Shown here in pieces: positions 7,632-17,000 of a DNA stretch of 41,694 nt. The stretch is from NCBI GenBank assembly GCA_903845345.1, contig CAIMXF010000072.1:1-41694 (forward strand), given 5' to 3'. Position numbers and translations under genes: made by a program. Origin of the DNA: an uncultured beta proteobacterium. Its GTDB lineage: Bacteria > Pseudomonadota > Gammaproteobacteria > Burkholderiales > Burkholderiaceae_C. The notes below the pieces were generated by a model. That model saw only the letters and a program-made list of their open reading frames with translations, was not told where the DNA came from and made no database searches. Every line of letters begins with the position of its first letter. Positions within the stretch are counted from its first letter, which is position 1.

Positions 7632-9821
7632 ATGTCGTCGTCTGCGCCACTGCCTGAGCTCAACCTCGAGAACTGCGACCGCGAGCCGATCCACATCCCG
7701 GGGTCGATCCAGCCTCATGGTGCCCTGCTCGCCTTCGACCGGCTCGGCCGGCTGAGCCACGCCAGCACCAACGCGACCGCGCTGCTGGGCCTGCCGCTCG
7801 ACTTCGGCCGCACGCTGCGATCGGGCGCCTTCGGCGGCGACGCGGCGTTGGAGCGGCAGTTCCAGGACGCGCTGGCCGACGCCGGCAGCGACGAGCTCGC
7901 CACCCACTCGCTGGAGACAGCACTGCGCGGCACGACCTTCGACGTGGTGCTCAACGCGCAGGACGGCCGCTTGATCTGCGAGTTCGAACGCCGCGCGCCG
8001 GGCGCCGCCGACGTCTCGACGTTCGCGCACCTGGCCTACCGCGCCATGGACGGGCTCAAGCGCGCGCGCTCGGTCGACCGGCTGCTGGACGCGGCCGTCG
8101 TCGCCGTGCGCGAGATGACCGGCTTCGACCGCGTGATGGCCTACCGCTTCGGCCACGACGACTCGGGCGACGTCGTCGCCGAGGCCCGCAGCGACCTGCT
8201 CGAACCCTATCTTGGCCGCCGTTATCCGGCCAGCGACATCCCCGCGCAGGCGCGCCGGCTCTACATCCTCAACACGCTGCGCCTGATCGCCGACGTCGGC
8301 TACGCGCCGGTGCCGCTGCTGGCCGACGCCGCGCAGCGCGAGCCGCTGGACCTGAGCCACAGCGTGCTGCGCAGCGTCTCGCCGATCCACGTCGAGTACC
8401 TGAAGAACATGGGCGTGGGCGCGTCGATGAGCGTGTCCATCGTCATCGGCGGGCGGCTGTGGGGCATGCTGGCCTGCCACCACATGGCGCCGCGCCAGGT
8501 GCCGTACCCGATCCGCATGGCGGTCGACGTGATGGCGCAGGTGATCGCATCGAAGGTGCAGTCGCTGGCCGCGAAGGAGCGCGAAGCCGCGATCGCGCGC
8601 GCGGCGTGGCTGCGCACCGAGATCGTGCGCGCCGTCGCCGTCGGCGGCGAGGTGGGCGAGGTCGTGCTGCGCGAGTCGGTGGCGGTGCGCGACAACCTGG
8701 GCTGCGACGCGCTGCTCGTGACGCTGGACGGCGTGCCGCGCGCCGCCGAGCACGTGCATGCGCCGTGGGCCGTGGCGCTGTCGGCCTGGCTCGCCGGGCG
8801 CAACGAGGCACTGGTCCATGTGCACCACGCCGACGCGCTGCCGCCGGTGCTCCCCGGCCAACCTGAGGGCGAACGCTACTGCGGCGTGCTGGCGCTGCGC
8901 TTCGACGCGCCGCGCAACGGCTGGATCGTCGGCCTGCGGCGCGAGCTCGTCCAGACCATACGCTGGGGCGGCAAACCCGAGAAGACGATCGCGCATGGCC
9001 CGCTGGGCCCGCGCCTGACGCCGCGCGGCTCGTTCGACGAATGGCGCGAGACGGTGCGCGGCCAGGCCGAGCCGTGGGACGACGTCCGCATCGAGATCGC
9101 GTCGCAGCTTCTCGACAGCGTCGGCCGCGCCTACGCCGACCGCGTGCTGGAGATCGACCAGCTGCGCTCGCAGCTCTGGGCCGTGCTGGGGCACGACCTG
9201 CGCAGCCCGTTGCAGTCGTTGAGCATGGCCAACAGCGCGCTGCAGCGCGGCGGCGAGCCCGAACGGCTCAACTCGGTGATACGCAACTCGACACACCGCA
9301 TGAAGCAGCTGCTCGGCGACGTGCTCGACATCTCGCGCCTGCACCACGGCTTCGACCTGACGATGCAGTGGGCCGAGGTCGACCTCGCCACGCTCATCCG
9401 CCAGCTGGTCGAGGACTCGCAGGTCGCCTACCCGTCGATCACGCTGGAGGTGTCGTTGCCCGAGTCGCTGGTGGCCGATGCCGACGCGGGCCGCTACACG
9501 CAGGTCGTGGCCAACCTGCTCAGCAACGCGCGCCACCACGGCCAGGGCCGCATCGCCGTGCACGCGCGCGAGGACGACGGCTTCGCCGTCCTGAGCATCA
9601 CCAACGACGCGCCGCCGATTCCCGGCGAGATCCTGGCTGCGCTGTTCGATCCGTTCAAGCGCCGTTCGGCCCACAACGAGCGCAACAGCACGGGCATGGG
9701 CCTCGGCCTGTACATCGCCCACGAGGTCGTGCGCGGGCACCAGGGCACGCTGGTGCACATCGGCGGCGAAGGCAGCGTCACCTTCGAGGCGCGCATCCCG
9801 CTGCGGCGCGCGCTGGCCTGA
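7632..9821 (+). CDS. bphP: Bacteriophytochrome sensor histidine kinase
   Basis: A 729-residue red/far-red photoreceptor kinase. The PAS domain opens with the biliverdin-binding cysteine (Cys15) in NCDREPIHIPGSIQPHG. The GAF domain (about residues 140-310) has the phytochrome signature PASDIPAQARRLY. The PHY domain follows, with the tongue motif PRGSFDEW near residue 465. The kinase part has the H-box VLGHDLRSPLQ (His521), the N-box VVANLLSNARHHG, a DPFKR segment and GMGLGLYIA. It should autophosphorylate under light control. No response regulator is adjacent, so the output partner lies elsewhere. Heme oxygenase directly upstream supplies the chromophore, a common bphO-bphP arrangement. Confidence 0.95.
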   Translation: MSSSAPLPELNLENCDREPIHIPGSIQPHGALLAFDRLGRLSHASTNATALLGLPLDFGRTLRSGAFGGDAALERQFQDALADAGSDELATHSLETALRGTTFDVVLNAQDGRLICEFERRAPGAADVSTFAHLAYRAMDGLKRARSVDRLLDAAVVAVREMTGFDRVMAYRFGHDDSGDVVAEARSDLLEPYLGRRYPASDIPAQARRLYILNTLRLIADVGYAPVPLLADAAQREPLDLSHSVLRSVSPIHVEYLKNMGVGASMSVSIVIGGRLWGMLACHHMAPRQVPYPIRMAVDVMAQVIASKVQSLAAKEREAAIARAAWLRTEIVRAVAVGGEVGEVVLRESVAVRDNLGCDALLVTLDGVPRAAEHVHAPWAVALSAWLAGRNEALVHVHHADALPPVLPGQPEGERYCGVLALRFDAPRNGWIVGLRRELVQTIRWGGKPEKTIAHGPLGPRLTPRGSFDEWRETVRGQAEPWDDVRIEIASQLLDSVGRAYADRVLEIDQLRSQLWAVLGHDLRSPLQSLSMANSALQRGGEPERLNSVIRNSTHRMKQLLGDVLDISRLHHGFDLTMQWAEVDLATLIRQLVEDSQVAYPSITLEVSLPESLVADADAGRYTQVVANLLSNARHHGQGRIAVHAREDDGFAVLSITNDAPPIPGEILAALFDPFKRRSAHNERNSTGMGLGLYIAHEVVRGHQGTLVHIGGEGSVTFEARIPLRRALA

Positions 9822-9837
9822 CGGCCGCGGCGGGACT

Positions 9838-10251
9838 TCAATTCACTTTGCCGCAGCCGGAGCCGTCGAAGGTCCAGGTGCTGACCTTGCCGTCCTCGAG
9901 CAGGAAGCGCGTCGTGCAAGCCACCGGCGCCGCCTGCCCGATCGGCGCGGCCAAGCCGACGCCGCCGCCCACCGACGTGCGGCCGCCGCCGAACCCGAAG
10001 CCGCCGATGCTGAAGCCGACCGTCGGCGGCGGCACCGCGCCGCCGTTGACGACGTAGGTCAGCCACTTCCCGTGGCCCGCCTGTTCCTCGGCGACAGGGG
10101 CGCCCCATCGCGCCCGAAGCGCGTCCTCGGGCTGGCCTTGCCATTGGGCCAGCGCCTGTTCGTAGGCGTCGCGGTTGGACGCGGGCGCGGCGCAGCCGCC
10201 GATGGCGATGGCGGCGCCGCACAGGGCGAGAAATCGGGTCGTGGCGAGCAT
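9838..10251 (-). CDS. Small glycine-rich lipoprotein
   Basis: A 137-residue predicted lipoprotein of unknown function. The N-terminus MLATTRFLALCGAAIAIGGC is a type II signal peptide ending in the lipobox cysteine (Cys20). The mature part has a conserved-looking segment, YEQALAQWQGQPEDALRARWG, like the small-protein-A/OsmE-type start of many envelope lipoproteins. A Gly-rich stretch follows (GFSIGGFGFGGGRTSVGGG), then ACTTRFLLEDGKVSTWTFDGSGC near the end. AGGAGG 6 bases before the ATG at 10251 fixes the start; the upstream extension to 10377 is unlikely. The gene is convergent with bphP, with a 16-bp gap. It is probably attached to the outer membrane; function is not recognisable. Confidence 0.8.
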   Translation of the reverse strand: MLATTRFLALCGAAIAIGGCAAPASNRDAYEQALAQWQGQPEDALRARWGAPVAEEQAGHGKWLTYVVNGGAVPPPTVGFSIGGFGFGGGRTSVGGGVGLAAPIGQAAPVACTTRFLLEDGKVSTWTFDGSGCGKVN

Positions 10252-10361
10252 CGCGGCCTCCTGGAGTAGACGATCCTGCGGGGATGATGCACCTTCCGGC
10301 AACCCGCCGGCCCGACCGCCGCCGGCCGTCGGGCCGACGACAGCGCACCGCAGAGGCTTAT

Positions 10362-10400
10362 TCATGATGATTGACATCCATTAATCATGATGGGTAAACT
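10362..10400 (+). promoter_or_regulatory. tetR promoter with overlapping operator
   Basis: A perfect -35 TTGACA at 10371-10376 is followed after 18 bp by TAAACT (10395-10400) as a -10. Around it are two TCATGATG copies (10362-10369 and 10385-10392, 23 bp apart) and an inverted pair ATGATT/AATCAT (10367-10372 and 10383-10388). The TetR-family regulator encoded from 10431 could bind here and repress itself and the MFS gene. The operator role is inferred from position and symmetry. Confidence 0.6.
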
Positions 10401-10430
10401 TTATAAATCGAATCTCACGACGTAACCGAC

Positions 10431-11066
10431 ATGCCGCGCGTCTCCCGGGCCGAAGCCGAAATCCACCGCGAACAGATCACCGAGGCGTCCGCGCGACTGT
10501 TCCGCGAGCGCGGCATCAACGGCGTCAGCGTGGCCGACCTGATGGGCGCCGCCGGACTCACGCACGGCGGCTTCTACGGCCACTTCGAGTCGAAGGACGC
10601 GCTGGCCGGCGTCGCCGTGGCGCATGCGTTCGAGCAGTCGGTCGAGCGCTGGAACAGGCGCATCGCCGCCGCGCCCGACGACGCCGCGCGCCGCGCGGTG
10701 CTGGTCGACAAGTTCCTGGCGCACAGGAGCATGAAGGACGTCGGCATGGGCTGCCCGTCGGTCTCGATGGCCGGCGACGTCGCGCGCGAGCCGGCGACGG
10801 CGCCCATCCGCACGGCCTACCTGGACGGGCTCGAATCGCTGGTGCAGGTCCTGGCGAGCGTCGAGCAAGGCGCCGACGCCGCCGCGAAGCGCGCCGCCGC
10901 CCTGGCCGACTTCGCCACGCTCGCCGGCGCCCTGATGCTGGCGCGCGCCACCGAAGGCGCGCCGCTGTCGGCCGAGATCCTCGCCGCCGCGCGCGCGCGC
11001 CTCGCACCCGCGCCCGCGCCTACCCCCGCGCCCGCCCCCGCACGCCGCAAGACCAGGCAAGCCTGA
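10431..11066 (+). CDS. TetR/AcrR-family transcriptional repressor
   Basis: A 211-residue one-component regulator. Residues about 10-55 form the TetR helix-turn-helix: ITEASARLFRERGINGVSVADL, then AAGLTHGGFYGHFESKDAL, with the typical Phe-Tyr-x-His-Phe recognition segment. The rest is an alpha-helical ligand-binding region. The last 25 residues are Ala/Pro-rich (PAPAPTPAPAPARRKTRQA) and look like a disordered tail. The stop is only 2 bp before the ATG of an MFS transporter, so the two form an operon, and the transporter is the likely target. The upstream region carries a strong promoter with overlapping symmetric sites, which fits autorepression relieved by a small molecule. The inducer is unknown. 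Confidence 0.92.
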   Translation: MPRVSRAEAEIHREQITEASARLFRERGINGVSVADLMGAAGLTHGGFYGHFESKDALAGVAVAHAFEQSVERWNRRIAAAPDDAARRAVLVDKFLAHRSMKDVGMGCPSVSMAGDVAREPATAPIRTAYLDGLESLVQVLASVEQGADAAAKRAAALADFATLAGALMLARATEGAPLSAEILAAARARLAPAPAPTPAPAPARRKTRQA

Positions 11067-11068
11067 GC

Positions 11069-12349
11069 ATGTTCGCCACCCCTGTCGCCCACTGGTTCGG
11101 CCGTCGCGGCATCCACTTCTCGTGGATCGTGATGGGCATCGCCTTCCTCACGATGCTCACGTCGTCGGCCGCGCTGGGCCTGCCCGGCGCGTTCCTGCTG
11201 CCCCTCAGCAAGGAGTTCGGCTGGAGCACCGACGAGATCTCCGGCGCGATCGCGCTGCGCTTCGCGCTGTACGGGCTGATCGGCCCGTTCGCGGCGGTGC
11301 TGATGGAGCGCTACGGCCTGCGCCGCATCGTCTGCAGCGCGCTGCTGCTGATCGCCACCGGCATGGTGCTCGCGACCCGCATGACCGCGCTGTGGCAACT
11401 GGTGCTGCTGTGGGGCGTCGTGCTGGGCGTCGGCTCGGGCCTGACCGCGCTGGTGCTGGGCGCGACCGTGGCCAATCGCTGGTTCGAGCAGCGGCGCGGG
11501 CTCGTGATGGGCATGCTCACGGCCAGCTCGGCCACCGGCCAGTTGATCTTCCTGCCGATCGCGGCCTGGCTGATCCAGCACCACGGCTGGCGGATGGCGG
11601 TCATCCCGGTCTTCACGAGCTGCCTGGTCGTCGCCGGCCTGGCATTCTGCCTGCTGCGCGACCGGCCGAAGGAACTGGGCCTGCTGCCGTTCGGCGCCGA
11701 TCCGGCCAGCGTCGAGCCGTTGCCCGTCGCATGGCGCCCGGGATTCATCGAGCCGATCCGCACGCTGTTCATGGCCTCGCGCAGCGGAACGTTCTGGGTG
11801 CTGTTCGGCACGTTCTTCGTGTGCGGACTGAGCACCAGCGGCCTGATCCAGACGCACTTCATCACGCTGTGCGGCGACTACGGCCTGGGCCCGGTGCCGG
11901 CCGCCTCGGTGCTGGCCACGATCGGCGCGTGCGACTTCATCGGCACGATCGCGTCGGGCTGGCTGTCCGACCGCTACGACGTGCGCAAGCTGTTGTTCTG
12001 GTATTACGGGCTGCGCGGGCTGTCGCTGATGTGGCTGCCGCACTCCACGTTCACCGTCGTCGGCCTGTCGCTGTTCGCCGTGTTCTACGGACTCGACTGG
12101 GTGGCCACCGTGCCGCCGACCGTGCGGCTGACCAGCGCCGCGTTCGACAAGCAGCGCGCCCCGATGATCTTCGGCTGGATCTTCGCGGGCCACCAGCTGG
12201 GCGGCGCGGTGGCGGCGTACGGCGCTGGGCTCGCGCGCACGGTGATGCAGTCGTACAGCCCGGCGCTGTATGCGGCGGGGGTCGCCTGCATGATCGCGGC
12301 GGTGGCGATCTTCATGATCAAGCGACCGGTGCCGGTCAAGGCCGCCTGA
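11069..12349 (+). CDS. MFS transporter (monocarboxylate/OFA-like)
   Basis: A 426-residue inner-membrane permease with about 12 hydrophobic segments. The region after the first helices (GLPGAFLLPLSKEFGWSTDE) and the loop GPFAAVLMERYGLRRIV match the MFS A-type motif position. A central hydrophilic loop lies near residues 195-230 (RDRPKELGLLPFGAD). Such proteins are usually annotated as monocarboxylate or oxalate/formate-type MFS transporters. It starts 2 bp after the tetR stop and is probably co-transcribed, which suggests export of the regulator's ligand or uptake of a regulated substrate. The substrate cannot be read from the sequence. Confidence 0.88.
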   Translation: MFATPVAHWFGRRGIHFSWIVMGIAFLTMLTSSAALGLPGAFLLPLSKEFGWSTDEISGAIALRFALYGLIGPFAAVLMERYGLRRIVCSALLLIATGMVLATRMTALWQLVLLWGVVLGVGSGLTALVLGATVANRWFEQRRGLVMGMLTASSATGQLIFLPIAAWLIQHHGWRMAVIPVFTSCLVVAGLAFCLLRDRPKELGLLPFGADPASVEPLPVAWRPGFIEPIRTLFMASRSGTFWVLFGTFFVCGLSTSGLIQTHFITLCGDYGLGPVPAASVLATIGACDFIGTIASGWLSDRYDVRKLLFWYYGLRGLSLMWLPHSTFTVVGLSLFAVFYGLDWVATVPPTVRLTSAAFDKQRAPMIFGWIFAGHQLGGAVAAYGAGLARTVMQSYSPALYAAGVACMIAAVAIFMIKRPVPVKAA

Positions 12350-12376
12350 TCGCGCGTCCTGCAGGCCTGGGTATGC

Positions 12377-12401
12377 AGGTTGCCGAACCTCCAGGCAACC
12401 T
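12377..12401 (+). terminator. Hairpin after the MFS gene
   Basis: A perfect 8-bp stem (AGGTTGCC at 12377-12384, GGCAACCT at 12394-12401) with a 9-base loop lies 28 bp after the MFS stop and 25 bp before the hemerythrin ATG. There is no T-run. It may terminate the tetR-MFS transcript or structure the leader of the next gene. Confidence 0.4.
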
Positions 12402-12425
12402 CAACCACCCAGACAGGAGAGCGCC

Positions 12426-12938
12426 ATGTCCGCCACCCAGCCCGCCACGCACGCGAAGCACGCCTCGCAGTCGCCGCACCCGGACGCCCTGCAACTGCTG
12501 ATGGCCGAGCATCGCGAGGTCAAGGCCATGTTCCAGCAGTACCAGACGCTCGTCGACGCCGGCGGCAAGGGCGACGAGCGCATGCTGCTCGCCAGCCAGA
12601 TCTGCGTCGCGCTGACCGTGCACACGCAGATGGAGGAGGAGATCCTCTACCCGGCGGCGCGCACCGTGCTGACGAAGGACGAGGACATCGTCGACGAAGC
12701 CTACGTCGAGCACGCCGGCGCCAAGAACCTGATCGCGCAGCTCAAGACGATGACCAGCGACCAGCCGCTGTTCGACGCCAAGGTGAAGGTGCTGGGCGAG
12801 TACATCGACCACCACGTCAAGGAGGAAGAGACCGAGTTCTTCCCCAAGCTGTACAGGACCTCGCTGGACCTCGACGCCATGGCCGACCAGCTCGCCGCCC
12901 GCAAGAAGCAGCTGATGGCGATGCCGGAGCCGTCCTGA
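12426..12938 (+). CDS. Hemerythrin-like HHE-domain protein
   Basis: A 170-residue cytoplasmic four-helix protein expected to bind a di-iron centre. The ligand pattern of hemerythrin HHE domains is visible: His29 in AEHREVK, His66 and Glu70 in TVHTQMEEEILYP, His96 in VEHAGAK, and His129/His130 with Glu133-Glu135 in DHHVKEEETEFFP. A His/Ser/Pro-rich head of about 20 residues precedes it. Proteins of this type sense or store oxygen or nitric oxide, or protect iron-sulfur enzymes; which applies here is unknown. AGGAG upstream supports the ATG. GGGTATGC-type sequences flank the gene on both sides. Confidence 0.9.
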   Translation: MSATQPATHAKHASQSPHPDALQLLMAEHREVKAMFQQYQTLVDAGGKGDERMLLASQICVALTVHTQMEEEILYPAARTVLTKDEDIVDEAYVEHAGAKNLIAQLKTMTSDQPLFDAKVKVLGEYIDHHVKEEETEFFPKLYRTSLDLDAMADQLAARKKQLMAMPEPS

Positions 12939-13003
12939 GGACGCGGCCGGCGTTGCGCGGGCATACCCAAAACACGGTACGGGGTATGTAACCGGACCGC
13001 CCG

Positions 13004-13028
13004 GGAAAGCGCCCGGCAGGTGCTTTCC
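13004..13028 (+). terminator. Hairpin downstream of the hemerythrin gene
   Basis: GGAAAGCGCC (13004-13013) pairs with GGTGCTTTCC (13019-13028) through 10 bp with one G-U pair and a 5-base loop, 65 bp after the hemerythrin stop. The tail TCAT is not a full T-run. It could be a terminator or the first of three hairpins before the RNase gene. Confidence 0.45.
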
Positions 13029-13049
13029 TCATAGGAGAAATCGTTGAAA

Positions 13050-13089
13050 CGCCCGCGACGGGCGAGATGTTGGGGACGGCCTTTCCCCA
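13050..13089 (+). other. Two further hairpins in the RNase T2 upstream region
   Basis: CGCCCG/CGGGCG (13050-13055 and 13059-13064, 3-base loop) and TGGGGA/TCCCCA (13071-13076 and 13084-13089, 7-base loop) follow the hairpin at 13004-13028. Together they give a 240-bp gene-free region with three consecutive stems. It matches no riboswitch class I can name, and in GC-rich DNA short stems can arise by chance. Confidence 0.3.
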
Positions 13090-13179
13090 TGTGATTTGTC
13101 ACGATCCTCATGCTGGAATCCGGGCCGGTCGGGCGCCACGAGCGCGCGCACCGCACACCAACCCCTGGAGATTTCGAGC

Positions 13180-13941
13180 ATGCATCCCACGTTCATTCGT
13201 TCCCTCGCCGGCGGCGCCTTCGCCGCCTTCGCCCTCGCGTCGGCCCCTGCCACGCAGGCCGCCTCGCCCGTCGAGAACTACGCCCTGGCCATCAGCTGGG
13301 AGCCGGCCTACTGCATCAGCCATGGCAGCTATCCGGAGTGCTCGAGCGAGACGCCCACCCGCCAGGACAACAAGACGTTCTCGCTGCACGGCCTGTGGCC
13401 GCAGAACGAGTCGTATTGCGGCGTGTCGGCCGCCAACAAGAAGCTCGACCAGAACGGCGACTGGTCGCAGCTGCCGCCCGTGGTGCTGAACGCGGCGACC
13501 GAGGCCGCCCTCCAGGTCGCCCAGCCCGGAACGCAGTCCGACCTCGACCGCCACGAGTGGATCGAGCACGGCACCTGCTCGGGACTGACGCAGCAGAACT
13601 ACTACGCCCCGATGCTGGCGATGCTCAACAGCGTCAACGCGAGCAACCTCGGCTCGACCGTCAGCGCCAACGTCGGCGGCCATCTCACGCTGGCGCAGCT
13701 GCAGGCCGCGGCCAAGCTCGACTACGGCACCTACGCCAGCACCGACATCGAGTACCTGTGCGTCAGCTCGGGCGGCAAGTCCTACCTCGAGGAGGTGCGC
13801 CTGCACATGCACCTGCCCACCACCAACCCGCTGCCGACGAGCGTGCTGTCCTCGTACATGGCCAAGCCGGTCCAGCCCGCGTCGTCGAGCGAGCTGTGCA
13901 AGAGCGGCGTCGCGCTGTACATCAAGGCCGTGACGAACTGA
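13180..13941 (+). CDS. Secreted ribonuclease T2
   Basis: A 253-residue RNase T2-family endonuclease that cleaves RNA through 2',3'-cyclic phosphate intermediates. A Sec signal peptide covers about residues 1-27 (FIRSLAGGAFAAFALASAPA, cleavage near TQAA), so it acts in the periplasm or outside the cell. Both catalytic segments are intact: CAS I FSLHGLWPQ with His70, and CAS II HEWIEHGTC with His125, Glu129 and His130. Several cysteines (CISHGSYPEC, SYCGV, GTCSG, YLCVS, ELCKSG) fit the family's disulfides. GGAG lies 10 bases before the ATG at 13180. The upstream region holds several hairpins. E. coli RNase I is the best-known bacterial relative. Confidence 0.93.
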   Translation: MHPTFIRSLAGGAFAAFALASAPATQAASPVENYALAISWEPAYCISHGSYPECSSETPTRQDNKTFSLHGLWPQNESYCGVSAANKKLDQNGDWSQLPPVVLNAATEAALQVAQPGTQSDLDRHEWIEHGTCSGLTQQNYYAPMLAMLNSVNASNLGSTVSANVGGHLTLAQLQAAAKLDYGTYASTDIEYLCVSSGGKSYLEEVRLHMHLPTTNPLPTSVLSSYMAKPVQPASSSELCKSGVALYIKAVTN

Positions 13942-13954
13942 GGTCGCCCCGACC

Positions 13955-13979
13955 GCCGGCGCTGCGAGTCCGCGCCGGC
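13955..13979 (+). terminator. Hairpin after the RNase T2 gene
   Basis: A perfect 8-bp stem (GCCGGCGC at 13955-13962, GCGCCGGC at 13972-13979) with a 9-base loop starts 13 bp after the stop and is followed by TTCCCCT. It is a plausible terminator with a weak tail. Confidence 0.45.
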
Positions 13980-14033
13980 TTCCCCTACACTGAGCGCCAA
14001 AAGGGAGCCGACGCCCATCAAGGAGGCCAGGAA

Positions 14034-17000
14034 GTGCCAGGCGCTCAGGTACAGGACACGGGGCGCGGGAAGCGCCGCCTCTGGTTGAGGATGACGCTCG
14101 CCGCGTTGCTGGTCTCGCTGACCGGGCTGATCGTGGTGACGCTCGAATTCGTCTCCGCGGCGCAGGTCACGCTGCGCCACGTCGACGAGCAGTCCGTGCT
14201 GTCCGTACGGATGCGCGACCTGCAGGGCGTGCTGGTCGCGCTGGTCGACGCCGAGGCCTCGGAGCGCAGCTACCTGCTCACCGGCGACGCCGCGCTGCTG
14301 TCGCCCTACCACGACGCCGTCGGCCGCCTGCCGCTGCTGATGCGCGGCCTGGACGCCAGCGGCGCGAGCACGGTCGACACCGACCGCGCCGCCAGCGAGG
14401 CGCGCCTGGCGGTGTCGGACAAGCTGGCCCAGCTCGCGCAAAGCATCCGGCTGCAGGCCGAGGGGCGGCATGACGCGGCGCTGGCGCTGTCGATGAGCGA
14501 CAAGAGCCGCGACGACACCGGGCGGGCACGGCGTGCGGTCAACGACGTGCTGGAGGCGGTGCGCGGCGCGCGCGACGCCATCGGGCTGCAGATCGCCGGC
14601 GGCGTCTCCAGCAGCCAGCGCCTGCTGCTGCTGGCGGTCTCCTCGCTCTTCGTCTTCATCCTGCTCGCGCTGGGACAGACGATCCAGACGCGGGGGCGCG
14701 TTCGCGCTTCGAGGCCGCATTGACCGCGAGCGAGCAGCGCCACCGCGCGCTGGTCGAGGACCAGAGCGAGCTGGTGTCGCTCGCGAGCGAGGACGGCACG
14801 CTGGTCTACGTGAACTCGGCCTACGCGCGCCACTTCGGGCAGACGGCGCAGGAGATGATCGGCCGCAACCTCTACGATCTCATCGAGGAGTCCGAACGCG
14901 ACGCCGTGCGGCTGCAGGTCGCGGGCGTGATGCGCTCCGGTCGCGAGCGCAGCGGCCAGAACCGCAACGTCGACGTCGAAGGCAACGAGCGCTGGGTCGC
15001 GTGGACCAACAAGCGGCGCCAGGAACCCGATGGCGCGCTGCTGCACTCGGTGGGCCGCGACATCACCGAGCGCAAGCGCGCCGACCGCGCGTTGCGCGCC
15101 CACCAGGCCTTCCTGCACCGGACCAGCGAGGTGGCGGGCATCGGCGGCTGGGAGCTCGACCTGCGCACCCACGAGACGACGTGGTCGGAGCAGGTCCGCC
15201 GCATCCTCGAGGTCGACGAGGACCACCTGCCGCGCCACGACGACGCCATCGCGAGCTACGCACCCGAAGGCCGCGAGATCCTGCGCAAGGCGGTGGCCGA
15301 CTGCATCGAGCGCGGGGTGTCCTGGGATCTCGAACTGCCGCGCATGACGGCCACCAACCGCCGCATCTGGGTACGCACCGTCGGCAGCCTCGAGCTGGAG
15401 CTGGGACAGCCGCGGCGCATCGTCGGCGCGTTGCAGGACATCACCGAGCGCAAGCTGCTCGAGCAACGTCTGGCCGACGGCGAACGCTTCCTGCGCCAGA
15501 TCACCGACCACCTCGCCGTGCGCATCGCCTACTTCGACGCCCGCGCGCGCTACCGCTTCGTCAACCGGGCCCACTGCGAGCGCTACGGCCGCAGGCGCGA
15601 GGAGATCCTCGGCCGCACGCGGGCGGAGCTGTCGGGCGGCAGCGGCGACGATGTCATCGAACCGCGGGTGCGCGAGGTCCTGCGCGGCAAGCCGCAGCAG
15701 TTCGAGTACGAGGAGACGCTGCGCGGCGTGACGCGGCGCATCGATTCGCAGCTGATCCCCGACGTCGGCGAGGACGGCCGCGTGCACGGCTTCTACGCCA
15801 CCGGCATCGACGTCACCGAGCGCGTGGCCAACGAACGCCAGCTGCGCGACCTGACCCAGATCGCGGAGCTGACCCCCGACTTCATCCTGCAGGCCTCGCG
15901 CCGCGGCGTGGTCGAGTACATGAATCCCGCCCTGCGGCGCGCGCTCGGCCTGGCCGCCGACGCGCCGCTGGCCGGGCGCCGCCTGGCCGACCTCGGCACG
16001 CCCGAGACCAGCGATCGCTACGTCACCGAGGTGCAGCCGGCGCTGCGTGCGCAAGGTTCGTGGCGCGGCGAGACGACGCTGATGCTGGCCGCCGGCCGCG
16101 TGATGCCGGTCAGCCACCTGATCATCGCGCACCGCGACGCCGAAGGCCGGGTGCAGCGGCTGTCTTCCGTGATGCGCGACATCTCCACCGAGGTGGCGGC
16201 GCGCAACGCGCTGCTGGTGCAGACGGCGACCCTGCAGTCGGTCACCGAGGCACTGCCGGCGATGGTGGCCGTGGTGGGCGCGGACGGCCGCTACCGCTTC
16301 GTCAACTCGGCGTTCGCGCGCTGGGCCGGGCTGGAGCGTTCGCAGTTGATGGGGCGGCTGGCGTCCGACGTCATCGAGCCCGCCGAATACGCGATGCGCG
16401 CGCCGTGGATCGCGCGCGCGCTCGCGGGCGAGAACGTCAGCTTCGAGACCAGCGATCCGGGCCGCCGCATGCGCGACCTCGCGATCACCTACATCCCGCT
16501 TCGCAACGGCGCCGAGGTCGACGGCTACGTCGGCGTCGCGCAGGACATCACGCCGCACCGCGACGAGACCGGCCGCCTGCTGCAGCTGGCGCACCGCGAC
16601 GCGCTCACCGGCCTGCTGAACCGGCCCGGCCTCGAACACTGGCTGGAGCAACGCGACGCCGAAGTGCGCGCCGGCACGCTGGCGCTGCTGGTCGTCGATC
16701 TCGATCGCTTCAAGCCGGTCAACGACACCTTCGGCCATCCCGTGGGCGACCGCGTGTTGAGCGAATTCGCACATCGGCTGCAATCGGTCGTGCGGCCGGC
16801 GACGCGGTCGCGCGCATCGGCGGCGACGAGTTCGCGCTGGCGCTGTCGGGCGTGCGCGAACGCGCGCATGCGCAGGCCATCGCCGGCAAGGTGATCGCCG
16901 CGGCGGCGCAGCCGATCGAGTTCGATGCGCTGACGATCCGCATCGGCGCCAGCGTGGGCCTCGCATGGCGCGTGGCGCACGACGGCGGCGTGCAGGGCCT

